Assembly: GCF_000429905.1 (NCBI RefSeq)
Contig: NZ_AUCT01000007.1
Location: forward strand, 1 to 64,000
Length of the DNA: 64,000 nucleotides
Reading direction: 5' to 3'
Source: Desulfatibacillum aliphaticivorans DSM 15576
GTDB taxonomy: Bacteria; Desulfobacterota; Desulfobacteria; Desulfobacterales; Desulfatibacillaceae
The translations under genes were made by a program, and so were the position numbers. Positions 16,797-26,115 of the stretch are shown one piece after another. Numbering within the stretch: position 1 is the stretch's first letter; each line of letters begins with the position of its first letter. The notes beneath the pieces were generated by a model. The model searched no databases, was not told the origin of the DNA, and saw only the letters and a list, made by a program, of their open reading frames with translations.

Positions 16797-17495
16797 ATGA
16801 AACTCTCGGTTGTCATCCCCGTGTACAATGAATTGGAAACCCTCAGGGAAATCCTGGACGCAGTTCTCGCTGTGGAATTGGAAGACATAGAAAAGGAAAT
16901 TGTGGCCGTGGACGATTGCTCCACGGACGGGACGACCGATCTCCTGAAAAAGCTGAGCGATGAACTGGGAATCAAGGTCCAGTTCCACGAGGTCAATCAA
17001 GGCAAGGGCGCCGCTTTGCGTACGGGATTCAAAGCGGCCACGGGCGACATCATCATCATCCAGGACGCGGATCTGGAATACGACCCCAACGAGTATCCCA
17101 AACTTTTAAAGCCCATCATCAGGGGCAAGGCCGACGTGGTGTACGGCTCCCGGTTCGCCGGAGGGGAGTCCCATAGGGTCTTGTATTTCTGGCATTCCGT
17201 GGGCAACAAGTTTCTGACCCTTCTTTCCAACATGTTCACCAATCTTAACCTTACGGACATGGAAGTCTGCTACAAGGTCTTTACCAAGGACGTGATCTCC
17301 CAACTGACCGTTTGCGAAAATCGCTTTGGATTTGAGCCGGAAATCACGGCCAAGGTGTCCAGGATGGGATGCCGGATTTATGAGGTGGGCATTTCCTACG
17401 CGGGCCGCACCTATTCGGAAGGCAAGAAAATCGGCTGGAGAGACGGCTTTCGCGCCATCTGGTGCATTCTTAAGTACAACCTGATAGAAAAATAA
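16797..17495 (+). CDS. Glycosyltransferase family 2, polyprenyl-phosphate sugar transferase type
   Basis: A 232-residue GT2 enzyme with the start KLSVVIPVYNE, the nucleotide-binding DDCSTDGT and the metal-binding QDADLEYDP. Short, with no membrane segment, it matches the dolichol-phosphate mannosyltransferase (DPM1-like) group that makes polyprenyl-phosphate-linked sugars. It is followed after 7 bases by a membrane GT-C enzyme that would use such lipid-linked sugars, a common pairing. Ribosome site GGAGCAGGAAAG. Confidence 0.83.
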   Translation: MKLSVVIPVYNELETLREILDAVLAVELEDIEKEIVAVDDCSTDGTTDLLKKLSDELGIKVQFHEVNQGKGAALRTGFKAATGDIIIIQDADLEYDPNEYPKLLKPIIRGKADVVYGSRFAGGESHRVLYFWHSVGNKFLTLLSNMFTNLNLTDMEVCYKVFTKDVISQLTVCENRFGFEPEITAKVSRMGCRIYEVGISYAGRTYSEGKKIGWRDGFRAIWCILKYNLIEK

Positions 17496-17502
17496 CCGAG
17501 CC

Positions 17503-19137
17503 ATGACCAAAAACAGGGCGGCCTTCATATTTCTTGGACTGGGCTTTATTCTTTACCTGGCGCCTGTCTTGTTGCTTTGCGCAACTCCCCCCTACACCAG
17601 GGACGCCCTGGTGCACCACATGGCCGTCCCCAAAATCTGGCTTAATTCCGGCGGAATCTGCGAAATCCCCTGGGCCGACTTTTCCTACCATCCCATGAAT
17701 TTGCAGATCCTGTACTACCTTTCCTTAGTCTTCAAGTCGGATATTGCGCCTAAATTCGTCCATCTTTCCTTCGCCCTGGCTACGGGCCTGATTATCTTCC
17801 TGTATTTAAAAACGAAAATCTCCAAGCCGTGGGCCGCCTTCGGCGCGTTGTTTTATCTTACCGTCCCGGCCGTCCTGAAGCTCCAGACCATAGCCTATGT
17901 GGACCTTGGGCTGGCCTTTTTCGTCTGCGCTTGCGTGCTCGCCCTATTCAAATGGATGGAGCAAGGGTACGGCGTGAATGGTTGGCTTATCCTGGCGGGC
18001 GTGTGCATGGGCCTTGCCGTGGGAACCAAACCCAACGGCATACTGGCCTGGGGCCTGATGTGCCTGCTGGTCGTGTATTTTGCAGCAAGGGACGCCGAGC
18101 AGGCCCAGTGGAAGGCCGTCTGGTGGGGCGGGCTTTTTTTCCTGTGTGCTCTTATTGTGGTAAGCCCTTGGTATATTAAGAATTACATCCAGGTCGGCAA
18201 TCCTTTGTATCCGCTGTTTTCTCCCGGAGGATCGGCGTATCCCCTGTTTGCAAACGACAAGGCCGGGGAGGACATCAGCATTTTCCTGCTCAGGAAACAG
18301 CTTTTCGGGGAAGGGTTGCTGGAATACCTATTGATACCCATTCGTATGTTTTTCAGCGGCCAGGATGACACGCCCCAATTTTTTGACGGAGTGCTGAATC
18401 CCTTGCTCCTGTTAGCAGCGCCTTTTGCTTTTGGATGGAAAAAACATAGGAAGCAAGTCGCGTTCATGGGGCTTTTTTGCCTTTTGTACATTATTATGGC
18501 CTTTTTAAAAACCGCGCCGAGAATTCGCTATATAATCTGCACCATCCCTTTTTTGGCCGTCATGACCGCCATGGGCCTGGCCTATCTCCAAAACGCCTTA
18601 TCCGAACACTTTAACGGAAAATCCGCCCAAGCGCTTGTCTGGCTGCCCGTGCTGGTTGCAGTTTTAGGTTTGGGCGTCAACGCCCGGTATCTGACCGCCT
18701 ATTTCGCCAAGGCCGACCCAATGCCCTACGTGACGGGCCGGGAGTCCAGGGCTGATTTTTTGGAAAAGCGCGTCAGGGAGTACAAGGCGGTGGAATTCAT
18801 CAATGATTCCCTGCCTCAAGACGCCGTTGTGATGCTTGTATTTATGGGCCGGCGCGGATACTACCTGGACAGGCAGTATTTTCATAAAAACATGGGCGGG
18901 GTTCGGGAGATTGACCTGGCCATCCAGGACATGATGGAGGGAAAATCCTCCTCGGGCAGGCTGCACTCCTACGGGGCGACCCATCTGCTCGTCCAAACCA
19001 ATCTTTTCATTAATCATATAGTTAATGAGTTTGGAGAAGCCCGGGGCAAAGAAATCCTCGGCCAGTTTCTGGCGCAGAATCCCGTCCTTTTTCAAAATAA
19101 GGAATACGCCGTGTTGCAAGTGGGGGCTGTTTCCTGA
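17503..19137 (+). CDS. Polytopic GT39/ArnT-like glycosyltransferase
   Basis: A 544-residue integral membrane protein with about ten hydrophobic segments (first at about 9-27). The early loop PPYTRDALVHHMAVPK and the charged Asp in it match the first periplasmic loop of GT-C enzymes, where an Asp coordinates the lipid-linked donor. The C-terminal part (about 420-544) is a soluble domain. It lies in an operon with the GT2 gene, which probably makes its donor. Acceptor, either protein or lipid, is unknown. Confidence 0.7.
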   Translation: MTKNRAAFIFLGLGFILYLAPVLLLCATPPYTRDALVHHMAVPKIWLNSGGICEIPWADFSYHPMNLQILYYLSLVFKSDIAPKFVHLSFALATGLIIFLYLKTKISKPWAAFGALFYLTVPAVLKLQTIAYVDLGLAFFVCACVLALFKWMEQGYGVNGWLILAGVCMGLAVGTKPNGILAWGLMCLLVVYFAARDAEQAQWKAVWWGGLFFLCALIVVSPWYIKNYIQVGNPLYPLFSPGGSAYPLFANDKAGEDISIFLLRKQLFGEGLLEYLLIPIRMFFSGQDDTPQFFDGVLNPLLLLAAPFAFGWKKHRKQVAFMGLFCLLYIIMAFLKTAPRIRYIICTIPFLAVMTAMGLAYLQNALSEHFNGKSAQALVWLPVLVAVLGLGVNARYLTAYFAKADPMPYVTGRESRADFLEKRVREYKAVEFINDSLPQDAVVMLVFMGRRGYYLDRQYFHKNMGGVREIDLAIQDMMEGKSSSGRLHSYGATHLLVQTNLFINHIVNEFGEARGKEILGQFLAQNPVLFQNKEYAVLQVGAVS

Positions 19138-19143
19138 ATGCGA

Positions 19144-20700
19144 TCAGGGAAAAAACTGGATATCGGTCAAGTCCGGCTTTACGAATCCCGGCCCGCGAAA
19201 TCTCGCTAAAACAGGCTGGTTGTGCTCGTTATCCCGCAGGAATAAAATCGCCGTTGAATCCGCATGGATGATTTTCCAGCCTTTGTTAAGCGCCGCAAGT
19301 TTTTGAAAAAATTTGGTGTTTGGCGTTAAAAGGACGTCGCCTTTGTACTTGGCCAGCCGGCCCCATTCTTGCCAGGGAAGGGCAAAAGCCAGCATATGAT
19401 CCTGAATAACCTGCTCCGGGTAGCAGGTCCGGAACCTGCCGTCTATGGAAACCAGCATATTCGGATACAAGTGCCACATGGCGAATTCGCCCCAGTCAAA
19501 GGGTAAAATCAGCCCGCCTGTTAAGTTATTGGCCTTCATGTATCTGACCGCGTGAACCGGGTAAAAATCCTGATCTACAACGATCCGCAGGTTTGTGGTC
19601 TTGTACAGGTCCACGGTCTTGTAGCATTGGACGGCGCCCGCGGCGAAAAAGGCCGCGGCGATGACGCCGATGGTCGGAAGGGTCATGACGGTTTCAGGAT
19701 GCTTCTTTTTAAATCCAGCGACCGCTTCGCCGATCCTGTCCACAAGCCACGGGGCGACAGTAATGGCGAAAAAGGGCAAGTGCCTTACATGCTTCAGGGA
19801 GGCGTATATGGTGAAAAAAACGACCACCGCCTCCCATTTGCGGATTTTTTCCGGCTTCAGGCATACGGCGGCAAAAAACATGACCATAAGCAGTTTTGCC
19901 TGCCAATGGGAAAAATCCATCAACGGCAGGGGCTCCCATTCACTGATGGCCCGGGGGACGGAAAGCGTCTGGGAAAAAAACAAAAGCAGTTTGTATCCGT
20001 AGGGATTTACAAGGGGCGCGGCAAAGGTGAGGAGGGTCCAAAACCAAAGACTTTTTAACGAAAACTCTTTTTTGCCTGAAACCCATTGCATCAGGGTCGC
20101 CCAGCCCGCGGCCAGTCCCAGGACCACCACGCCCATCAAAAAGCCCCCGTGCAACTGCACCCAAATCACTGTGGAAATCGGCAGTAAAAACAGGAGGTTT
20201 TTTCCGCCTGAAAAAAATTCCCTCAAAACAACGATAAAAACGGTGTAAAAGAAAAATGAAAACACTTGGGGCCGCACGTTAAACCCGGGAGCGGCTGCGA
20301 AGGCGGCCAGGGAAACCACCAGAGCCGCCGCAATAATCGGCTGGTCACGGCAAGTTTTGATGAGCATAAAAACAATGCAGAGGCCGATCAGCAGCTTGCC
20401 CAGCAACAGGCCTGCATCGCCGAAATTGGCGTAGGCGACCCAAAAAACCAATTCGGTCAGCCATTCGTGATTAATCCAAATATGTCCGAAAGCCGTCAGG
20501 GAAAAAGGATCCGTCGCGTGCAGGCTGCCGTTCTCCACCAGAGCCTGGCCGAATCTCAAATGCCCCCAAAGGTCCGGATCAGCCATAATAAGGGAAAACG
20601 CCCACAAAGCGTTTGCAATCGCCAGAAACCAGGCGGCGCCTGTTAACAGCCTTGACCACTGAGGGGAATTGGGGGATACAGAGTTCAATTGATTTTCCAT
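19144..20700 (-). CDS. Polytopic membrane protein, GT-C-like
   Basis: A 518-residue protein with about ten transmembrane segments and a soluble C-terminal domain (about 385-518). The first loop contains ADPDLWGHLRFGQ and then INHEWLTELVFW, the pattern of a GT-C fold loop with an acidic pair. No specific family is recognised. It converges with the GT39-like gene (6-bp gap) and diverges from the TPR-containing protein, so it is transcribed alone but sits within the glycosylation block. Confidence 0.6.
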   Translation of the reverse strand: MENQLNSVSPNSPQWSRLLTGAAWFLAIANALWAFSLIMADPDLWGHLRFGQALVENGSLHATDPFSLTAFGHIWINHEWLTELVFWVAYANFGDAGLLLGKLLIGLCIVFMLIKTCRDQPIIAAALVVSLAAFAAAPGFNVRPQVFSFFFYTVFIVVLREFFSGGKNLLFLLPISTVIWVQLHGGFLMGVVVLGLAAGWATLMQWVSGKKEFSLKSLWFWTLLTFAAPLVNPYGYKLLLFFSQTLSVPRAISEWEPLPLMDFSHWQAKLLMVMFFAAVCLKPEKIRKWEAVVVFFTIYASLKHVRHLPFFAITVAPWLVDRIGEAVAGFKKKHPETVMTLPTIGVIAAAFFAAGAVQCYKTVDLYKTTNLRIVVDQDFYPVHAVRYMKANNLTGGLILPFDWGEFAMWHLYPNMLVSIDGRFRTCYPEQVIQDHMLAFALPWQEWGRLAKYKGDVLLTPNTKFFQKLAALNKGWKIIHADSTAILFLRDNEHNQPVLARFRGPGFVKPDLTDIQFFP

Positions 20701-20794
20701 GGTTGCGGCGTTTGCAATAAAAGGTTAGGGTTGATTCAGAGAAATATAGTCGGTTCTATATCACGACTTACCTCTTTTGAAAAAGGGTTGATCA

Positions 20795-22549
20795 TTGAAT
20801 AATAACAACCGGGCGGAAGGAATTTTAGCGCTTCTCATTATTAGCGGCATTATCCTGGCCGCATTCTCCCCGTTGTTGGCCAACCATTCCTTTCTCTGGG
20901 ACGATGAGTTGAATCTGCTGCAAAATCCCCGGGCGACCTCTCCGGACTTGAACGGAATCATTCGCTACTGGACCGAACCTTACTTGAACATGTACATCCC
21001 GGTGGTTTATTCGGCCTGGAGCCTTATAGCTATGGCCGGCCAGGCTTTGGGGCTTCATGACGGAGGAGGGCCGTTAAGCCCGTGGCTGTTCCATGTCGTC
21101 AATCTGTTTTTCCACCTGATTAACGGGCTGCTGCTATATTTGCTGCTTGAAAAACTGGTGAAAAACAAACCGGCCGCCGCAATAGGCGCCTTGCTTTTCG
21201 CCCTTCATCCCGTCCAGGCGGAAGCGGCCTCCTATATCACGGAGCTTAAAACCTTGATGGCCTTCGCCTTTTCCGCGGGGGCCATGAACATATACTATGC
21301 GTATAAGCTAAACCCGAAAAAAAACGGGACTTTGCCCATTGGCGCAGCTGCAGGCGTTTTCCTGCTTTTTGTCCTGGCCCTCTTGTCCAAGCCGACGGCG
21401 GTGGTTGCTCCGGTATTCATTTTTATTATAAATCTGTTAGTCCTTGATTGGGGGTGCAAAAAAAGCATCAAGGAAGCCGCGCCTTGGTTTTTGGTCATTA
21501 TTCCGTTTTTGATAATCACCAAAAGCGTTCAGCCTCCGTACTCCCATCAATTTGTATCAAGCATGGGAGAGCGCATTTTAATCTACGGAGACGCCATCGC
21601 CCATTATATGGCCAAGACGGCCTATCCGGCGCCTTTGGGGATCGATTACGGAAGGACGCCCCAAAACGTCCTAAATACGGGGTGGGGCTATTTTGCCTGG
21701 ATCATCCCGGCTGTCATCGCCGGAGGCCTGCTTATATTAGGAAAAAAAGCAAGGCCTTATCTTGCGGGAGCGCTGATTTTCATCGCAGGATTCGGTCCGG
21801 TTTCCGGGCTTTCCCCCTTTGTATTTCAGACCATCTCCACGGTGGCGGACCGGTACATGTATTTTTCCATGGCGGGAGTTTCCTTGATAGCAGCTCTGTT
21901 AGTAGCCCGGCATCCGCATGCCATTGTCAAAGGAGTGGCTGGGGCTGTCTTGCTGGCCCTGGGCCTGCTCGTCAACCTGCAAGTGCGGACGTGGGACGGC
22001 AACGAAAGTCTTTATATTCAGGCGATCAAAACGAATCCCAACAGCGCGATGTCATACAACAACCTCGCCTCCCAGTATATGCACGGGACGACCCAGGGAC
22101 TCATGTTCTACCATCGGGCTTTTACATTGAAGCCCGATCACGCTGTTGCGGTAAGAAACCTGTGCAGCAGCATTTTGAGCATGCGGAATGAGAATCCTGC
22201 CCAAAACCTGCGCTTTTTGGTCAGGCCGGAGGATCAACTCAAGGCCGTAAGTTATTATAATTACGCCGTAAACCTGGCTCGCACCGAGGATTATTCCCAA
22301 AGTCTTTTATGGATGGGAAAAGCCCTTGCCCTTGATTTGTTCAATCCAAAAATATTAAATAATTATGCAGTCTTATGCTGGAAAATCAAAGACTACAAAA
22401 CCGCTCGCACCCTTTTTGAACTGGCGGGAGAGCTATATCCGGAGAGCCCCGATATAGCGGAAAATATTCTCCTGACTTTACCGAGGCCGGAATCCAGTGA
22501 TACAAAGGCGGAAAACCTTATTTTTTTCAATGCAATCAAAACAGGATGA
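20795..22549 (+). CDS. Membrane GT-C-like protein with C-terminal TPR repeats
   Basis: A 584-residue protein: hydrophobic segments from about residue 10 to 400, then TPR-like helices (about 415-570, for example NSAMSYNNLASQYMHGTT and NPKILNNYAVLCW). HPVQAEAASYITELK is the hallmark loop of TMTC-like bacterial O-glycosylation proteins. The start is a TTG at 20795 behind AAAAGGG; an in-frame stop two codons upstream excludes longer versions. It is followed after 3 bases by a GT9 gene. Likely transfers sugar to a protein or lipid acceptor at the outer face of the inner membrane. Confidence 0.65.
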   Translation: MNNNNRAEGILALLIISGIILAAFSPLLANHSFLWDDELNLLQNPRATSPDLNGIIRYWTEPYLNMYIPVVYSAWSLIAMAGQALGLHDGGGPLSPWLFHVVNLFFHLINGLLLYLLLEKLVKNKPAAAIGALLFALHPVQAEAASYITELKTLMAFAFSAGAMNIYYAYKLNPKKNGTLPIGAAAGVFLLFVLALLSKPTAVVAPVFIFIINLLVLDWGCKKSIKEAAPWFLVIIPFLIITKSVQPPYSHQFVSSMGERILIYGDAIAHYMAKTAYPAPLGIDYGRTPQNVLNTGWGYFAWIIPAVIAGGLLILGKKARPYLAGALIFIAGFGPVSGLSPFVFQTISTVADRYMYFSMAGVSLIAALLVARHPHAIVKGVAGAVLLALGLLVNLQVRTWDGNESLYIQAIKTNPNSAMSYNNLASQYMHGTTQGLMFYHRAFTLKPDHAVAVRNLCSSILSMRNENPAQNLRFLVRPEDQLKAVSYYNYAVNLARTEDYSQSLLWMGKALALDLFNPKILNNYAVLCWKIKDYKTARTLFELAGELYPESPDIAENILLTLPRPESSDTKAENLIFFNAIKTG

Positions 22550-22552
22550 ACC

Positions 22553-23779
22553 ATGAACGTTGATAGAATGCGAAAAATCGACCGCTATGCCGGCGTCCCT
22601 CTTTGTTTTGTCATGACTCTGATCATCAAATGCCTTAGGTTCGTCATGCCTGTGCGCCGCAAGCAGGTGAAAAACGTCCTGTTTATTGAATTGTCCGAAA
22701 TGGGCAGCGTCATCCTGGCGGATCCGGCCATGAAAAAAGCCAGGGACGGTCTGGGCGCCAACATCTTTTTCGCTATTTTCGAGCGCAATCAAAAAAGCCT
22801 GGAAATTCTCAACACCGTCCCCAAAGAAAACGTGTTCGGCATCAAAAGCGGGCCATTTTGGGAGCTTACCAAGGATTGCCTGCGCTTTCTCCTCTGGACC
22901 AGGAAAAACAATATCGACACGGTCATTGACCTGGAGTTATTCTCCCGCATTACGGCCTTGCTTTCCGGCATGTGCGGCGCGGACAGGATTGTGGGATACC
23001 ATAGCTTTCATACAGAAGGGCTTTACCGCGGCGACATGATCACCCATAAAACCGCTTACAATCCCCACATCCATATATCCAAAAATTTCATAGCCTTGGT
23101 AAATTCCTTGATAACGGCGAACCAGGAAGAGGTTCCGTTTTCCAAAACCCTGATTAAGGACGAGGAAATCCGCCTGGAAACAGTGACGCCCAAACCCCAG
23201 GCCCTGGATGCCATGGGAAAAGCCATTAGGGCTTTGCATCCGGACTACGACCCTGAGGCTCACAGGATTGTACTCATCAATCCAAACGCGGGAGAGCTGC
23301 TTCCTCAAAGGCGTTGGATGCCCGAAAATTTTGTGTCGGTCATGAAAATGATCCTGAACGCCCACGAAGACGTTTTGGTTCTGATCACCGGAGATCCCTC
23401 GGAGCAAGAGGAGGCGGACGAACTCAAGGCCAGGGTAGGGCACGACCGCTGCATCAACTTCGCCGGCCAATGCCAATTGACCGAGTTGCCCGTCCTATAC
23501 TCCCTGGCGACGCTCATGCTCACCAACGACTCCGGACCGGCGCATTTTGCAGCCGTAACGCCCATGCCGACTTACGTGATTTTCGGGCCGGAAACGCCGG
23601 CGTTATACGGATCTCTGGGAAATTGCATTCCCATCTATGCAGGGCTTGCCTGTTCGCCATGCGTCAGCGCTGCAAATCACCGCAAGACTCCTTGTTCGGA
23701 TAATGTGTGTTTACAAGTTATTACACCGGAAATGGTGTTCGGGCTTTTGCAAGAAACTTTGGCCGTCAACGAGGAATAA
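22553..23779 (+). CDS. Glycosyltransferase family 9, heptosyltransferase-like
   Basis: A 408-residue GT-B enzyme related to ADP-heptose:LPS heptosyltransferases. The N-terminal Rossmann half begins KNVLFIELSEMGSVILADPA, preceded by a hydrophobic stretch (about 14-33) that may bind membrane; the C-terminal half has NPNAG...RRWMPENF and the nucleotide-sugar loop NDSGPAHFAAV...FGPETP. Three or four Cys near the end (ACSPCVSAAN...TPCSDNVC) match the related GT9 group with a CxxC tail. In an operon with the TPR-containing protein. Confidence 0.78.
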   Translation: MNVDRMRKIDRYAGVPLCFVMTLIIKCLRFVMPVRRKQVKNVLFIELSEMGSVILADPAMKKARDGLGANIFFAIFERNQKSLEILNTVPKENVFGIKSGPFWELTKDCLRFLLWTRKNNIDTVIDLELFSRITALLSGMCGADRIVGYHSFHTEGLYRGDMITHKTAYNPHIHISKNFIALVNSLITANQEEVPFSKTLIKDEEIRLETVTPKPQALDAMGKAIRALHPDYDPEAHRIVLINPNAGELLPQRRWMPENFVSVMKMILNAHEDVLVLITGDPSEQEEADELKARVGHDRCINFAGQCQLTELPVLYSLATLMLTNDSGPAHFAAVTPMPTYVIFGPETPALYGSLGNCIPIYAGLACSPCVSAANHRKTPCSDNVCLQVITPEMVFGLLQETLAVNEE

Positions 23780-23869
23780 CGGCCGGGCGCTCCTGATTGA
23801 CAAAAACCGGCTTAGCTGGCAATAATCAGAGGTCTCAAAACCATTAACCTTTAAATTACTGGTTTGCCT

Positions 23870-24361
23870 ATGCAATCCGATAAAATCCTGGCGGGTTTAA
23901 AGGAACTTGCCGAAAAAATCGGGATCAAAGTCACTGAACAGGTGCTGAAATCTCCGGGCATCCATGTGCGCAGCGGGCTGTGCACCGTGCGCGGAGAAGA
24001 GCGATTCATCCTGGATAAAAAACTGAACCAGGGCGACAAGATTGAGGTGCTTGCCGACTGCCTGTGCCTCATGGACACCAACGGCGTTTTTCTGGTTCCG
24101 CAAATCCGCGATCTCCTTGCCAAACACCGTAAAAGGGCGGAGCACAGTCAAAAACAGGAAGAGGCCGAAACCGCCCATCATACTATCGAAGAAGATCATC
24201 GTATCGAGGCTTTAATCGAGGCCCTGGACCTGGATAAAGGCTCGGAAGCCGGCAACGTCAATGAAGCGACACATGACCAGGAAGAGGCGCCGGACATGGC
24301 TCTCGAAGCGGAAAATCCGGACGATTCCGATCCTGAATTAGAGGCAGGGGAGCAGGCGTGA
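23870..24361 (+). CDS. Hypothetical acidic protein upstream of xseA
   Basis: A 163-residue protein with an N-terminal folded part (about 1-85: KILAGLKELAEKIGIKVTEQVL, then GLCTVRGEERFILDKKL) and a long, strongly acidic, probably disordered tail (Glu/Asp/Ala-rich, 90-163). I start it at the ATG 23870; a TTG two codons earlier is possible, and no clear ribosome site helps. Function not recognised. Its place directly before xseA may reflect only neighbourhood. Confidence 0.6.
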   Translation: MQSDKILAGLKELAEKIGIKVTEQVLKSPGIHVRSGLCTVRGEERFILDKKLNQGDKIEVLADCLCLMDTNGVFLVPQIRDLLAKHRKRAEHSQKQEEAETAHHTIEEDHRIEALIEALDLDKGSEAGNVNEATHDQEEAPDMALEAENPDDSDPELEAGEQA

Positions 24362-24475
24362 AATCGGTCCTTTTTGGCCTGATTTTTCCGGACGGATTTC
24401 AAAGTTTACATAATATATATTATCGGACATAACGGATTGTCATTCTCCGTTTAGTCAACACTACATATAAGGAGC

Positions 24476-25855
24476 GTGTTCTACACATACCCGATGAACC
24501 CGGCCCAACACACACAAAAAAGACGCATCCATACAGTCTCCCAATTAACCGCCATTATCAAAAGCGTGCTGGAAGAAGCCTTGCCCTTTGTTTGGGTCAC
24601 GGGCGAAATATCCAACCTCCGCATTCCGTCCTCCGGCCATTATTATTTCACCTTAAAGGATGATCATGCGCAAATCCGGAGCGTTATGTTCAAGGGGCAC
24701 GCCAGGAACCTCAAGTTTGATCTGGAAGACGGCATGAGCGTGGTCTGCCTGGGACGGGTCGCCGTGTATGAACCCCAGGGAGCGTATCAAGTCCTTGTTG
24801 AGCATATGGAGCCTGCCGGCATGGGCGCTCTGGCCCTTGCTTTTGAACAGCTTAAGGCTAAACTGTCCGAGGAAGGCCTGTTTGACGAAGATCGTAAAAA
24901 ATCGCTGCCTTATCTCCCCCGGACCATAGCAGTCGTTACAAGCCCCACCGGCGCCGTGATCCACGATATTCTGCGTGTTTTAAGCTACCGGTTTCCCAAG
25001 GTCCATGTCCAGGTGTGGCCGGTCAAGGTCCAAGGAGCTGATTCCCCGGCGCAAATAGTCCGATCCCTGGAGATGATTAACCAACAAAATCAGTCGGATG
25101 TCATCATTATCGCCCGCGGCGGAGGTTCCCTGGAGGATCTTGCGCCGTTCAACTCCGAGGAAGTCGCCCGCGCCATATTCGCCAGCGCCATTCCCGTGAT
25201 TTCCGCTGTAGGTCACGAAACCGACTACACCATAGCCGATTACACGGCCGACAGACGCGCTCCCACGCCCAGCGCTGCTGCTGAAATCGTCTTACCGGAA
25301 TATCAGGGATTAGAGCTTTTATTAAAAGAATACGCCGCCCGGTTAAAAGGCGCATTCACCTTAATTCTAAAACAAGAACGCGACAATCTGCTGAATTTAA
25401 AGAAAAGGCTTCCGCCTCCCCGCAGGCAGGTGGATGATTGGCGCTTGCGTATGGACGATTATCAGCAACGCATAATCAACCTGACCAAACGGGGGGTTGT
25501 GGAGAATCGCAACAATTTATCTACAGCGTTATACAAACTTAACAAGCTGTCTCCATTGCATAAAACTCCAAGTCTTAAAGTGATGCTTGAACTTAAGCTC
25601 CGGCAAATTACCGGTGCAATGCAGCAACAAATGCGAGCCGATAAGGCGGCCCTCAGTCAAGCCCGGGCAAGCCTGGAAGCCCTCAACCCTTCCGGCATCC
25701 TGGAACGGGGATACAGCATCACCCGAAAGACCCCCGGCATGGAAATCGTCCGAAACGTCCATGACTTAAGCCCTGGAGACGAGGTGGAAATCACCCTGGC
25801 TTCGGGTAAGGCCGCCGCCCAAATAAAAAGCATTGAAAAAGGAACCAAATCATGA
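24476..25855 (+). CDS. xseA: Exodeoxyribonuclease VII large subunit
   Basis: Catalytic subunit of exonuclease VII, which degrades single-stranded DNA from both ends. Residues about 15-110 form the OB-fold (WVTGEISNLRIPSSGHYYF), followed by the catalytic domain with ARGGGSLEDLAPFN and SAVGHETDYTIAD, and a long helical C-terminus. The listed GTG start has its AAGGAG only one base away; the ATG at 24494 is 19 bases from it and also fits the family start, so the N-terminus is uncertain. Overlaps xseB by four bases (ATGA). Confidence 0.9.
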   Translation: MFYTYPMNPAQHTQKRRIHTVSQLTAIIKSVLEEALPFVWVTGEISNLRIPSSGHYYFTLKDDHAQIRSVMFKGHARNLKFDLEDGMSVVCLGRVAVYEPQGAYQVLVEHMEPAGMGALALAFEQLKAKLSEEGLFDEDRKKSLPYLPRTIAVVTSPTGAVIHDILRVLSYRFPKVHVQVWPVKVQGADSPAQIVRSLEMINQQNQSDVIIIARGGGSLEDLAPFNSEEVARAIFASAIPVISAVGHETDYTIADYTADRRAPTPSAAAEIVLPEYQGLELLLKEYAARLKGAFTLILKQERDNLLNLKKRLPPPRRQVDDWRLRMDDYQQRIINLTKRGVVENRNNLSTALYKLNKLSPLHKTPSLKVMLELKLRQITGAMQQQMRADKAALSQARASLEALNPSGILERGYSITRKTPGMEIVRNVHDLSPGDEVEITLASGKAAAQIKSIEKGTKS

Positions 25856-26079
25856 AAAAAAACGCAACGTTTGAATCAGCCGCCAAAGAGCTGGAGCAAA
25901 TCGTGTCTCAAATGGAAAAGGGGGACCTTCCTTTGGAAACCGCCCTGGCCAAATTTGAAGAAGGTATGAAATTATACGAATTTTGCTCCAAAAAGCTGGA
26001 CGAAGTGGAAAAAAAGGTTACCCTTATATTACAGGATTCCGAAGGAAACCTGAAGGAAACCCCGTTTGGAACAGAATAA
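25852..26079 (+). CDS. xseB: Exodeoxyribonuclease VII small subunit
   Basis: A 75-residue helical protein with the family pattern FESAAKELEQIVSQME, GDLPLETALAKFEEGM and KKLDEVEKKV. Several copies bind the XseA C-terminal helices. The start overlaps the xseA stop (ATGA), giving coupled translation and matched stoichiometry. Confidence 0.92.
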   Translation: MKKNATFESAAKELEQIVSQMEKGDLPLETALAKFEEGMKLYEFCSKKLDEVEKKVTLILQDSEGNLKETPFGTE

Positions 26080-26115
26080 CGCCCTATCCCGGCCGAATCC
26101 GGGCAAGAAGATAAA

